Shown piece by piece: positions 13,659-24,783 of a stretch of 31,388 bases of DNA. Every line of letters begins with the position of its first letter. The first letter of the stretch is position 1. The stretch spans positions 7,254 to 38,641 of the forward strand of contig JAKCWW010004968.1 in assembly GCA_026260175.1 (NCBI GenBank), read 5' to 3'. The stretch comes from Reticulitermes lucifugus. Taxonomy: Eukaryota > Arthropoda > Insecta > Blattodea > Rhinotermitidae. The position numbers were made by a program, and so were the translations under genes. The notes under the pieces were generated by a model. It saw nothing but the letters and a program-made list of their open reading frames with translations. It did not search any database and was not told the origin of the DNA.

Positions 13659-14082
13659 GTAAGTACTAAATTCTTAGAAATTTTTGTTTCAGAAGCGTTA
13701 AAGGTGTGAATATTGTAGAGATAATTACAGGAAAATAATATTTATATTTTCGTAGCAGTTCCTTGTTCACGTAGTGCACAAGTACGCAAAATTACTGCAG
13801 CTGCTACAGCAAAATTTCTACATAGTGGTAATTTTGCAATAGGCGGTGTAAACCATTTCCCAAATTTTTACATCTACCATTAAAATGTTAATAAGTATGT
13901 TTTTGCAAGTTGTAAGTCATATTCTACTGCCTGTTTAATTAAGATACCTGAAAGATATTAAACTCAAAAATCTGATCCTTCTCGAATTACAGCAGGCCAC
14001 AGTTTCATTGCAAGGTGGAATCAGCATAGTCAAAAAGGGCTTTTCTTTCGAAGGTGGAGGAGAGGGGAATGCTGAGCTGTGA

Positions 14083-15360
14083 ATGTCAAGAACAGTAATC
14101 TGTGTAGGAAAATTGGAGTGTATACTGTTTTAGGGTTTCCTTGCTGTTTCTTTCCATGTAATATTACAACGACCATCTACACACTACGTTGTTATCCGCT
14201 CATACGAGAGCGATTAAGACCTGGTAGTGGCGGCTTGAACGGCATTTAGTGAGGTATTTATTACCTGTAATTGCAGGCCAGAGAACATCCATTGGGTTGT
14301 GTCGCAAAACGTACTTAATGGACGGGACTGATCACAATTTCAGCACATTTACGTTAATAAACAGTCCCATTCTGATTGACCTTTACTTATGGATTCTATT
14401 TTTTAAAACCCCAAAGTAATAATAATAATGTATAATAATAATAATAATATGTGGGCGGCCGGGGGGAGGGGGTTGAAGACAAAATTTTTAACCCATTTAC
14501 GCAATGGAAGCAGAATAATTTAATAATAATATTACCTCAACGAGGTAACTTGGATAACAAAATTATTACATACAGATACCAAAAAAAAATGAAATAATAA
14601 TAAGAATACTACTCGAACTCAAAGACACTCAGTTGACTTATATTACGTTTACTATGTGGTGGCACAAGCGCAGAAACCAGTTTTCGCCCAACGGTCGAAT
14701 GCAAAAGTGCGAGTCCACAGATGTATTTCGGCAGGGGTTGAACGTTCAGTCGGCTATTTACAGTTAAACAGCTAGCGTTACGCTGCAGCATTTGTATGCC
14801 TAGTATTCCCTGTTCTCCTGTTTCCCCTCCGTGGTCTTTCTTTGTGCCATCACATAATAATCGTACTTTTTCTTTACATATCCTTTCCTCGTCATTTGCA
14901 GGCTGGATCTGATCTGTGGTCCAGATCCTAAATCACTGTCTACACATATTGCCCAACGCAGATTAACGTTGTTCAACCTCTCATATACCTTCCTATTGGT
15001 GGCTGGTTAATGGCCGTCATATTCCTCTAGGTCCGCGCCCTTCAACCCGTAGCTCGCGACACAGTATTATGTTGCCCTCGGGGGCACTTGAAATGAGAAC
15101 GTCTTTTAACCCTTTTGCTGGAAAAGCCCAGATAGAATGGCAAAGCAATTTTTAAAACTTATGAGCTGTTTATTTGTGGAGACATGTATTACATTACTAA
15201 TTAATTTTGTAAATAGGTGCTAAAATAGTGAAACAGTAGTCTAGGTTGTAAATTGCATTTTTATACATTTTTCCTTTTATTATCATTATGTTTTTATTGC
15301 ACATTATGTATAGTAAAAGCATAAAACTTATGTATATTTATTCATTCTTCACTCTGTATG
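14083..15360. other. Intergenic or intronic sequence with simple repeats
   Basis: It contains an ATA/AAT microsatellite at about 14419-14451, a G-rich run at 14453-14472 and more AAT repeats at 14520-14530 and 14594-14606. A minus-strand 60-codon frame (14791-14609) and the region to 15360 show no domains I know. CpG content is moderate at 14960-15080. Confidence 0.4.
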
Positions 15361-15660
15361 CTGAATTTCGCCTGCATGCAGACCAAATTTTGCCGAACTT
15401 GCCTGCGCTACATAAAAGGTTGAGCAGGCCTGCGATACATATTTTCTCCCACCATGCAGAAGTCAAAATGTCTGTGCATATTGTCAGAAATGTCCTAGTT
15501 TTATGACTTGGAAAACCCCAGGACATTTGGCATCCCAAACTGAATTTGGTAGAACTCCTGGACACAGGTCTTTAGAACCCATAAACCAGGACTGTCTTGG
15601 GAAAGCCGGAAAAAGGGGATCTGTACCTGCATACCGATGGCATAAAATCACTGAGCAAAT
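15361..15660. other. Probable decayed repeat, family unknown
   Basis: CCAGGACATTTGGCATCCCA (15519-15538), CCAGGACTGTCTTGGGAAAG (15585-15604) and the GCAGACCAAATTTTGCCGAA region (15378-15397) suggest related, partly inverted segments. CTTTT-poor, GC-richer composition than the surroundings supports a mobile origin. Open frames on both strands give no recognisable protein. Confidence 0.35.
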
Positions 15661-15807
15661 GTCAAACAAATGTGAACTGCACTAAATTATGAATTTTTGA
15701 AATTCACCTGTGATGAAAAACATGAAACAGCAAAATTCTACTCTGAAAATAAAATGTGACCTGTAAGCATGTCATTAGACATTAGTGTGAACAGACATAT
15801 ATCTTTG

Positions 15808-15905
15808 TGCATAACTTCAGCATTAGATGGAGGTAATGGTCAGCTTAATGCCACGGCCCCTCTGCCCCTGGTACCCATTGGATTGGAGGCTGAATGTGCC
15901 CCAGA
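15808..15905 (-). mobile_element. Partial SINE, same family as at 11.6 and 27.4 kb
   Basis: AGCATTAGATGGAGGTAATG to ATTGGATTGGAGGCTG aligns with the 3' body of the SINE at 27340-27435 in the same orientation. The tRNA-like head is missing. Confidence 0.7.
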
Positions 15906-16436
15906 TAGATTTTCGACACTTTTCATTATTAAATTATTAGGTTCTTGTTTATTCCCTGTGTCTGTTCTTGTAATGAAAGGATCTGGATTGCTATTGTAAT
16001 TCTTGTAAGCAGTGACATCTGAAAGCAGCATACAAATATTGCAGGATTAAGTATATGGTTTAGAAATCAAATGAAAAGCAACCTGGACCTTTCAATTACT
16101 CTCATAGTAGTTTGTAGATAAACATGGTAATAAAAATGTGCATGCAGTACAAATCCAGTATCTGATTTGTATTGACTGTGACCAGGCAGTGGACAGGGCA
16201 AGACTGTTGTGATCAGGTTGGAGCATGTGTAGAGGGCAGTGGGGTAAAACTCAACCCAGTCTTAAAATTTCAGCATTCAGTTGGTGGTAAATGCTTCTCC
16301 CTAAGGACACAGTGCACATTGAATAGACGGCTGGGTGTCACTCAATCTACATGACAATTGATAACCTTGAATTCTGCATCTGCTCTTCAGCCACAAACAC
16401 ATATGGATCACAGGCATGAAACATATTTGGACAATA
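15906..16436. other. Unassigned sequence
   Basis: I see no exon, repeat or domain here. The stretch 16165-16350 is somewhat GC-richer than its surroundings and may be an old repeat. Confidence 0.35.
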
Positions 16437-16612
16437 GAGTAAAACCCCGATTCAATGTTACCGCATTTAGTGAAATCCCAGATTTAGTGATGATTTTTTC
16501 ATGTCCTGACAATACCTGCATATAAACAATGTAAACCTCCATTTAATGAAAACCTCGATTTAGTGAAATATATTCTAATCCCCCAGCAATTCATTAAATA
16601 GGGGTTTTACTG
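16437..16612. mobile_element. Tigger/pogo-type MITE, 176 bp
   Basis: The ends GAGTAAAACCCCGATT and, at the other side, AATAGGGGTTTTACTG are inverted repeats flanked by TA on both sides (16435-16436, 16613-16614). The interior has repeated TTTAGTGAAA-type segments. It has no coding capacity. Confidence 0.8.
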
Positions 16613-18277
16613 TATATGTTTGTATGATAGCAGGTCATGCTAGGTCGATTTCATCCCCAAGGAGCCATACTGAATGTCTGAATTTAGAAATTTCTACACC
16701 ATCTGGAGAACTCTGAGGCCTGAATTGGGAAGTAGCATCAAAGGTTATAAGAAAACAAGTAGAAGTATCCCTTCTTCAACCATTATATATGGTTGCTGTC
16801 TTTGTCACTATCAATCATTACGTTACCTTAACAATGTATGGTCATTCAGTAGCACAGCTGATGCAATAAACTGAAACAGTAATGTTTGGAAGTCTTGCAC
16901 AGCTGTGATTTCCTCTGATGTTTTTGTAGGATGGTTCAAGTATTCCCCACCACTCCACATATTCATGATATATTTTGTCATGTACAGTATATGTAACATA
17001 ACAATTGCTGACTTTATATTTCAGTTAAGAACATATTATCTCCATCTCTCACACAAATCTAGTCACTTCTTTATTATTTGTATCTGTTGTTCTTGATCAC
17101 ATTTCTTCAGTAAAGTGTATGCCATAGGTCTCATAAGTGGTCACCAGATTTTCAAAGAAGTTTTATTACAATATGGAATTGTAAATTTAATTATTATACT
17201 GAGATGACATAATTAGAGTATGACAATTACATACTTGTTAGAAGTTTTTTACATCATACAGTTCCTGTCATGGAGATTTTCATGAATATCATATATAGGT
17301 CAACATCATACTGAGTGGATGATACACACATAAAGCTCCACAACAGAAAGTTAAGACTTCTCTTTAGAATATAAATAAAGCAATAAAGCTGCTTATTACT
17401 GCATCAAAAGAAGACATAGCACGTAATACAGAAAATTACACTTTACCCAGTTCTACTCCAAAAACGTCATAATAATGTCACTGGTGTAATTAAAAAAATA
17501 CAAAAAAAGGTAAGTATGTAGGTCAACATACCCACTTCGTATACTTTAAGAAATTCCATGCAAATATAAAAGAGACTAAGCTAACTGTAATATGACAAAA
17601 TTGATACAGAACGATTTTACTACCATTTTTTAAATTACACAAAATTATAAATTCTTTAAATGAAAAAATGGTTTTATGATAACACCACTACATTTGTAAG
17701 AGATATATAATTTGGGCCATGTTAAATGAATTTTTATACAGCATTACAAATCATAATAATGGGCAGTTTTTGTAAGGAAGATATCTCTTTCATGAACACA
17801 AATGTCAATTTACCATCATTTTATACATTGTATAATTTTTGCCTCATGATGCCCTTTTAGGTTGAAACATGGGACAAATTGTAGAAACAGATATTGCTTT
17901 ACAATCAAAAGATAGATGTGTTGACCGAATTATTCCTATATATATTAATGTTTTCGTATATTTAGTACACAGGTCACAGGTCTGTATTCTTTTGTCTTTC
18001 AGTGTTTTCATTCTTTGGAACAAGATTCCAGTATTTGATCTTCTTTGATCAATTTGGTAAGTGTTGCTGAATATTTGTGCATTAGTGTAAGTTAAGCCAG
18101 AAATTTTCTATTTAGCTTTCAAATTCAGCATTTTTTTTTTGCCATTGTTACCTCTTTTTCAGAGACTGGATTCCATTCCATACTAGGATTTTCTTGGTAT
18201 AGGTTCTTGATCCAGTAGGCTTCATTATGTTTGATCTGTTGTCCATTTTTTTTAAAGTTACGCATGCTCTTGTGTTA
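16613..18277. other. AT-rich sequence, with one degenerate ribozyme-like motif
   Basis: At 17845-17880 GCCTCATGATGCCC, a TTTTA loop, GGTTGAAACATGGGA resembles the hammerhead-like motifs seen elsewhere, but the core G5 is C. It probably marks the remains of another PLE-type element. No exon is visible in the rest. Confidence 0.4.
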
Positions 18278-18355
18278 TATAACACAATAAATACTTGTTT
18301 TACTGTCAACACAACTTTTATTGATGTTGGTATTAATCATATTAATAAGGCTAGT
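18278..18355 (+). repeat. Single arm of the 19.0-kb hairpin element
   Basis: ACACAATAAATACTTGTTTT and CAACACAACTTTTATTGATG through AATAAGGCTAG match the left arm of the fold-back at 19003-19168. The opposite arm is missing here. Confidence 0.75.
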
Positions 18356-18595
18356 TTTATGGATAACCCTAGGATAAGATGTGCTATTAAACTCTGTTAT
18401 TATGTGATTGAGTTATTGTTAAGTTATCTAAGTTCTTATTAAGGGTTTTATATTTTTTGCTAAATTCATCTTCTAATCTTTCATCAATTGGTTCTTTTCT
18501 GAGGTCCCATGTTTTCCCCTATTCTGTAGCCAGCATTATATGTAACTGGTAAAGTTTTTGGTTTAAGTTTTGTATCTTAATATAGGAAAGTTGTA

Positions 18596-18775
18596 CAGTA
18601 GAACCCTGTTAAGAAGTCTTTCAAGGGACCAGAGGATTAGGGACTCCTTAAGCGGGAAAACTTATTAAGAGGGAAGGGAAGCTTATTAAAAGCAATAGGA
18701 TTTCGGGACTTTAAAAATCAGACTTCTTACAGGGGAAAACTTCTTATGCGGGGACTTCTTATCCGGGTTCTACTG
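18596..18775. mobile_element. Tigger/pogo-type MITE, 180 bp
   Basis: CAGTAGAACCCTGTTAAGAA at the left and the inverse TTCTTATCCGGGTTCTACTG at the right form terminal inverted repeats. TA flanks both sides (18594-18595, 18776-18777). The ends resemble those of Tigger elements, but differ from the 2838 element and the 16437 MITE. Confidence 0.85.
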
Positions 18776-19002
18776 TATTTCATTCTTTATACGTCGTTTT
18801 TAACTTTATTTTTTTGGGAATTTTGCCACTAGTAACATATCTGTAATTTTAATTCTTGTATATTTTATGAGTGATATATTTTACAAAATATCGTTGGTTA
18901 AAATATATATTAGCGTTGCAATAGAATATTATCCTCTTTATATTAGTATATTCATAGGCTAATGCAATTTTAATGTCAGGCATCCCATTGTGTTAAATGG
19001 GA

Positions 19003-19168
19003 CAATAAGGAACTATTTGTTTTACCATCAACACAACTTTTATTGATGTTGGTATTAATTAATCATACTAATAAGGCTAGTTCTTGTGATAAGCCTTATT
19101 AATATGATTGATTAATAGTAACATCAATAAAGGTTGTGTTGACAGCAAAACAAGTACATCCTTATTGT
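19003..19168. mobile_element. Hairpin (fold-back) element, about 80-bp arms
   Basis: GACAATAAGGAACTATTTGT ... TTTTATTGATGTTGGTATTA ... ATACTAATAAGGCTAG is followed after only about 10 bp by its near-perfect inverse, ending CAAGTACATCCTTATTGTTT. The whole could fold into one long hairpin. No coding capacity was seen. Confidence 0.8.
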
Positions 19169-19178
19169 TTCTCCCATA

Positions 19179-19260
19179 TACAGGGTATACACAACTGAAT
19201 GGTGCGGTATCAATTGAATAAACCATATAAACCGCACCATTCTTTTGTGTATGCCCTGTA
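19179..19260. mobile_element. 82-bp palindromic Tc1/mariner-type MITE
   Basis: TACAGGGTATACACAACTGA starts a palindrome that ends TTCTTTTGTGTATGCCCTGT A. GGTGCGGT and ACCGCACC pair near a 23-base centre. The TACAGGG end is typical of Tc1/mariner-class elements. It sits at the 3' boundary of the LINE fragment. Confidence 0.75.
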
Positions 19261-19640
19261 TTTCTTCCAAAATTTCTCTACTTCTCCAGTTGGTGTGTTT
19301 TTTCACATTAGTATTTCTCTGTCTGAGAAGACTGTAGAAATTCTTGCATTTCATTTTGATAGTACTGAGTTTGTCGTTTTCTGTATGTAGACAACCACTG
19401 AGTTTCCGCCGATACTTTTGTTGAAGCTCTTCAATCACTTGATCCAAATTTTCCTTCTCTATGTTATATTTCCTAAGTAATCTCTTTCTTTTCATATTGT
19501 GTGTAAACTCATCTCTTTTTATTTCTGCCAAAGTAGACAGTTCCTTCCTTGTGTCATTTATATTCTCCCTGTATTCATCTAACCCACAGGGGTGTTTTCG
19601 GACTTTTAATGTCTTCTGTAATAAATGTTGCTGCTGCATA
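19261..19640 (-). pseudogene. LINE ORF2 fragment (pre-reverse-transcriptase region)
   Basis: The minus-strand frame reads ...KRDEFTHNMKRKRLLRKYNI, then EKENLDQVIEELQQKYRRKL, then a stretch around KCKNFYSLLRQRNTN. This basic, coiled-coil-like pattern (RKY.....L..VIEELKQ) is found just ahead of the RT domain in many invertebrate LINEs. The RT motifs themselves are not present, and the 82-bp MITE breaks the frame. The assignment rests on motif resemblance only. Confidence 0.55.
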
Positions 19641-20059
19641 AATGAGGTGGCTTATCTTAGTAAGATTAAAATTTTTACCTTCTAGTATTTCTGCCATTGC
19701 GTTGCTAGCAGTCTCATTATTTCTTATTAAAATACATTATACATAAAATATATATCAATATATTATATTAAAATATAATAATAATTTCTTATTATTATTC
19801 TTATAGCTTTGTCCCATACACCATTCTTTTCTTATGACTAATAAAACCACCACAAGATACATAATCCTCACCTCAAGGCATTTCTAAATGCTAGCTATGG
19901 AACTGTTCTCAATTGGTCACTTCCATGTGCAACATCAATGCAAATGATTTTATTCAACTGACTGCATGCAATGCAAATGGTTTCATACAACCAGTTGTGT
20001 TTGCAGGACAACAGTCTAGCTGATCACATTTTAAAGGACCTCAACATGTGCACCATGTG
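19641..20059. other. AT-rich sequence, nothing recognised
   Basis: A TATATTA/AATAATA-rich block lies at 19720-19800. I see no coding signal. Confidence 0.4.
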
Positions 20060-20885
20060 TGGTTGCATACACATCCAGATGGTATTAAAGTTCTATCATG
20101 TTTTTCTTAGCACATCTACAGTAATATTCTCAAATGTTTCCTCTATGCACACTTTCAAGTCTGCATCAGGCAAGATTTTTAACATGGACACTTGGGACTT
20201 GACCAACCCCCAAGCAAAAAAATCTAAGAGGTGAGATTGAGAGATCTAGGTGGCCACAGAATTTGATAACCCCTGATAAGCACCAATTAGGAAATGTTTC
20301 ATTCAAAAAGTAAACATGTGGTGAAAAAAATTAGATGCAGCACCTTCCTCCTGGAAAAAGATTGGTGTCCAAACTTCCAGTCACTTTCGTGACTGTGAAC
20401 CACTGGAAGGTAGCTGATGCCACTGACCATTTTCTCAGTGAAGAAAAAGAGGGCCAACAATTTAATCAACAAGCATACCAGCTCCGATAATGACTAGGTC
20501 TGTCTCTGACATGGTTGATTGTCTCTAGTACATTTTCAACACTCCAAATTCATACACTCTGGTGGTGAACCTCTTCAGATGTGCGGAATGTCACTTCATC
20601 AGAGAACATGATTGTTCCTAAGAATCCATTTTTGTCTGCTCTGCTCAGCACGTTTATCACAGATTCATATTTTTAATATTTGTTGGTTGACTGCATGTAG
20701 CAGCTGCAGTTTGTACATGTGAAACTAAAGCTGAATGTGCAAAATCCTGTGAATGTCCTTTGGCATGTTCAGTTTGTGATGTGCATGCCTGGGACATGTT
20801 TTTTTGGACTCGTAATGAAAGACTGTTGAACTTCATCAGTCTGCTGCGATAGGACTGGTCTACCCATATGCCATGTACATAAAGC
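20060..20885 (-). pseudogene. IS630/mariner-superfamily transposase remnant
   Basis: The minus strand carries, across several frames, a DNA-binding segment (MPKDIHRILHIQL and YKLQLLHAV). Next comes INVLSRADKNGFLGTIMFSD continuing EVTFRTSEEVHH, with the first catalytic Asp in FSDE. Then follow RDRPSHYRSW, FFFTEKMVSGISYLPV and finally WPPRSLNLTPLRFF, which aligns with the WP.RSPDLTP.DFF block holding the last acidic residue. In this copy that residue region is damaged (SPDLTPLDFF to SLNLTPLRFF). Stops and frameshifts are frequent. It lies next to the left end of the PLE. Confidence 0.75.
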
Positions 20886-21018
20886 TAGTTACTAGTTCAA
20901 ACTTGAGTTACAAAACAAGTCTGTATGATTTTTACGCTCGTCATCCTGTTGTGTTAGATTTATAATAAGAGAAATAAAATGTCATCATCACAACAAGTAT
21001 ATGTTGTGTCTTTAATGT

Positions 21019-21056
21019 GGCAACACGTTTCGACCTCACAGGGTCATCTTCAGGCC
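21019..21056 (-). ncRNA. Hammerhead-ribozyme-like motif, PLE left arm
   Basis: Minus strand: GGC, CTGAAGA, T, stem GACC/GGTC with loop CTGTGA, GAAAC, loop GT, GTT, GCC. Core bases are intact, stem I is short (GGC/GCC) and stem III is minimal. The predicted cleavage is after GTT. The extra U before stem II is the same as in the other copies. Confidence 0.6.
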
Positions 21057-21398
21057 GGTGTTATAAAACACATAAATGGAAATGTATACAATTTTAATTA
21101 TGTTCATAACTGAGATCTCAAATTTTCCAAATTTCCTAAAATACATGTTGCTTTGCAAATCAAATTTTATAAAATTAAATAAAACTAAAGTTTAAAAAGT
21201 TAAATGATTGTTTTAAATGTTTGTGGATTGTATTGTCGTATCTTGACGTAGTAGATGAAAGACACCATTTATTTTGCTTCATGCGAATATTATTATGTTC
21301 TAGTTAACATTTGTTTAATTTGAGTGTTAACATTAATGTTTAGTCTTTGAAGTTATATTGTACTTACTTATGTTTCATGTTTTGGAAGGTTGTTTGTA

Positions 21399-22666
21399 CT
21401 TGGGTCATTTCAGAAGTTATGTGTATGATTTTATTGTAATAACAAAATACTACATAAAAATACTATTGGCATTCCTGAATGCATACACATAAGTCCTCTA
21501 CTTAATGTAATCACCAGCACTGTCCACACACTTTTCCCATCTACGTGGTAAACAATCAACTGCAGCTCTGTACTCGTCCTTGCTCCGACGCTTTAAAGAG
21601 GCAGTGACAGCAGTATTGGTATCATCTTCCAATTCAAATCGTTTTCCCCGAAGATGTTTTTCACATGTGAAAACAAGTAATAATCACATGGGGCGAGATC
21701 TGGAGTGTAGGGAGAATGTGCAACACCTCCCAGCCCCAATGTTGCACCAGATTTTGCACATCACGATGGCGATGAGGTGTTGGTTTATCCTGGAGCAAAA
21801 TGGCACCATACTCCAGCGGTTCTGGTTGTTTACGGCGAAGAGCCGGCCTCTCCCTACCAGAAGTCAGATCCTCACCAACAGCTTGGGGAAAAGAAAAGTT
21901 TGTGCAAAGTGGATTCCACACGTGCTCAACGATAACCAAAGAGCCATGTGTGTTCTCCTCGCCACCACCCATCTGCAGCGTTGGAGAAATGAAGGCAATG
22001 CATTCCTTGATCGCATTTTAATGGTTGAGAAGTCATGGATACATTCATTTGACACTCAGCTGAAATCACAGAATGCTGAATGGGGCACCCCGTCACCGAG
22101 GAAAAAAATTGCAAGGCGCAGTCAGAGCGCTCTGGAAGTCATGCATGTCATGTTCTTCAGCCGAAATGGGCTTGTGCTTGACCATCCCATGCCAGTTCGC
22201 ACCACGGTCAGTGGCCCATATTACTGCTCACTCTTGCAGGATAAGGTGAGGAAGGCTCTTTGCCGTAAACAACCAGAACTGCTGCACCTCATCACCATTG
22301 TGATATGCAAAATCTGGTGCAATGTTGGGGCTGGGAGGTGTTGCACATCCTCCCTACTCTCCAGATCTCGCCCCATGTGATTATTGGTTGTTTTCACATA
22401 TGAAAGAACAGCTTCGGGGAAAACGATTTGAATCAGAAGACGATATCAACACTGCTGTCAATGCCTCTTTAAAGCGTCCGAGCAAGGACGAATACAGAGC
22501 TGCAATTGATCGTTTACCATGTAGATGGGAAAAGTGTGTGGACAGTGCTGGTGATTACAGTGAGTAGAGGACATATGTGTAAACATTCAGGAATATCAAT
22601 AGTATTTTTATCTAATATTTTGTTATTACAATAAAATCATACACAAAACTTCTGAAATGGCCCAAG
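21399..22666. mobile_element. Palindromic (fold-back) mariner, 1268 bp, inserted in the PLE left arm
   Basis: Ends CTTGGGTCATTTCAGAAGTT and the inverse AACTTCTGAAATGGCCCAAG are flanked by TA (21397-21398, 22667-22668). The left 460 bp is an inverted copy of the right 460 bp. From 21860 down to about 21485 the minus strand encodes the mariner C-terminal part (RPALRRKQPE, QNLVQHWGWEVL, CHCRRRSK-like C-terminus). From 21860 up to 22567 the plus strand encodes the middle and C-terminus. The normal 5' half (TIR-proximal DNA-binding domain) is absent. Empty-site reconstruction from the PLE right arm supports the insertion point. Confidence 0.85.
21860..22567 (+). pseudogene. mariner transposase, central and C-terminal part, catalytic Asp lost
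   Basis: The frame reads ILTNSLGKRKVCAKWIPHVL, ... FLDRILMVEKSWIHSFD, ... MPVRTTVSGPYYCSLLQDKV, then after a frameshift near 22330 HPPYSPDLAPCDYWLF and DRLPCRWEKCVDSAGDYSE to a TAG. In mariners the first catalytic Asp lies in a V-D-E-S/K-W-I pattern; here VEKSW lacks it. The final D of the DD34D triad (SPDLAPCDYW) is present. The N-terminus is missing, and ILTNSL is exactly where the 5' half at 1-50 of this window would continue. Confidence 0.85.
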
Positions 22667-23265
22667 TAGATATTGGTGTCTGTATGGTACTTGTATTTTA
22701 TATGTATTGCCTGTTCAACTGTTCAGAAGACACCAACTGCTAGTAAAGGGTGTGCTATATGTATGACGTTTTGATGCAACGAGATACAGAATTTGGCATG
22801 AAATACCAAACTATAGACAGAAAACTTGAACACCTATCACATAACAAACTGATAAACAAAACATACACAATACATCTTTCTCCCGAGTTGTAAACAAGAC
22901 CAATATTATCTTCACAGAAGAACAAATGACTCTGCTCAACCAAGGTCTTCAATAGAACTTAAACTACAAACCTAAAAATTGGATCAACACCTCAGCACTG
23001 GAAGCTGAAACCGCAATCAATTACCTACCAACTCAAGAACAAGAATTCATGAGATATCAGGTCGCCAAGAACACAGAGCACTTACATAAACACAATAACA
23101 ACAACTAGAAAAAATATCAACATACACACTCATTGAAAAGAACTTAATAAAACAAATAAGAGAAGAATTAATAGCAAAATTTCAATCATCACAAAAGCTG
23201 ATAAAGGAAATACTTCAGTAATATCCTACAAAATTGATTGGCAAAACAAAATGCAAGAATTTCTC

Positions 23266-23299
23266 AACAATGACAACAATAATAATAATAATAATAATC
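23266..23299 (+). repeat. (AAT)n microsatellite inside the PLE
   Basis: AATAATAATAATAATAATAA follows TGACAAC within the RT 5' region. It expands the coding frame by a multiple of three with minor interruption. Confidence 0.85.
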
Positions 23300-23474
23300 A
23301 TAACTACTACTACTTTGCACCCCTTGATACAGGGCCTACAAATATATTCCAAAGAAACAGGACTAAGACATTAACACCAAAAGAAGAAAAATGGTGATAT
23401 TGTAATCAAAGCCCAACTGCTCCATCCATAAGAGGACTGATAAAGTTACACAAGGAAATTACCAAGGCATTAAA

Positions 23475-23935
23475 AACATATGACCCTCTTCCCTATTCTT
23501 TTAATATTAAAAACACATTTCACATTATATTTATCGTGCATTTTTGTACAATTGATTAACTCACACCAACATATGCACCAAAACAAGTTTGTCACTGATT
23601 TCTTTATTAAAAGATTTCCCCAATACGCATTTCAGCACTTCTATATTGCCATCATCAGGGGGATCGTTGAGGTTTGTACATAGACCAATGTACTTACGTT
23701 ACATCAGAACAGTTGTGTCAATATTCGTTATTACCACTTTGTATAAAATTGTATAAGAGTAGTATTGTTAAATTGCTAAAATTAATAGTAAAACAGTGTG
23801 GTATATTATATTAAACTATATGCTGTGATATAATTCATAATTATTGGCAGCGTGGTCCGGTGTGTTGTTTTGTGCCGGTTATCTGTGTGTATTGCTGTAT
23901 GGTAGAACCTCCTTCTTTCGTGTCTGCGTGGCTAT
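23475..23935 (-). mobile_element. Ribozyme-motif element inserted in the RT, about 460 bp
   Basis: RT homology stops after LIKLHKE (about 23457-23470) and resumes at about 23936 (DNNLRYASFDI). The insert contains, on the minus strand, CCCC, CTGATGA, TGGC, loop, GTGC-TGAAAT and GTA at about 23608-23664. This is a hammerhead-like motif with the canonical CTGATGA core but GAAAT rather than GAAAC and two extra bases before GGGG. Its family is not otherwise represented here. Confidence 0.6.
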
Positions 23936-24205
23936 TACAAGATCTTTAAGAAATTTCAGTTGATAACAATTTGAGGTATGCATCCTTCGACATCAGCTAT
24001 ATGTACACTAATATACCAATGAAACAATCCAAACAAATTATAAAAGAAATCCCAATGATCAACCATGTCGATATGACTAGTAATGAATCCTAAATTTATG
24101 TGACATGATATTAAAAAAATTACTGTTCTTAATGACAAATACTACATACAAGAGGAGTGCCCTCACCATAGGCACACCAACATTGTCAATCCTATGCATG
24201 ATTAC

Positions 24206-24410
24206 AGGCTTCCGCCGCGATGTAAATGAGACCTGAGCTGTTCTGTGATTTTACGGAGCATAGAATAGCAGTTCAAGGGTCAAGCACTCCAAGAAGACTG
24301 CTTGACCCTTGAAGATGGGACCGATAGGTTGTCCCGAAACATTGGTATGGGATTACCATTCTACGCTTCTACGCTAAGTAAACTTCCAGAAGAGCGCAGA
24401 TCCCATCATC
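24206..24410 (+). mobile_element. Ribozyme-like repeat inserted in the RT, same family as 6930-7215
   Basis: GACCCTTGAAGATGGGACCG and GGTTGTCCCGAAACATTGGT match the arms at 7090-7135. The flanks CTTCCGCCGCGATGTAAATG and CCAGAAGAGCGCAGATCCCA match 7159-7212. RT homology is interrupted exactly here (motif B at 24175 before, SEFYLQF at 24416 after). Confidence 0.7.
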
Positions 24411-24761
24411 CATCTTTCTGAATTTTACCTTCAATTCACTAAACACAACCATATAATCACTATACTAAACAAACATCACATACTGGGTTACTTTAGATAA
24501 GTGGATGACATACTAATCACTACAACAAAGTGTCCACAGACATTAATAACATGTTGTCCGAATTTAACAGTATTGCACCTAACTAAATTTCGCATCAGAA
24601 CTAGGAGTAGCAAAAAGTTCCTCGATATTACCCTCACAAGGCACAAAAACTCTTTTCAAGCCTCCATTTACCACAGACCTACAACTAATTTTATGATACT
24701 AAATAGCTCATGCCATCCAACCGAACATAAAATATCAGGAATTCAATACGTAGTAAACAGA

Positions 24762-24783
24762 ATGAATGAATGAATGAATGAAT
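24762..24783 (+). repeat. (GAAT)n short repeat
   Basis: Five tandem GAAT units follow the Asn-Arg-Met-Asn of the RT frame and add a frame-disturbing expansion. Confidence 0.9.

Noticed and set aside
21580..22380. 266-codon plus-strand ORF as a single gene
   Set aside because: Its first part is antisense to the inverted mariner C-terminus, and only the portion from about 21860 codes for transposase. The ORF spans a palindrome junction and is not one protein.
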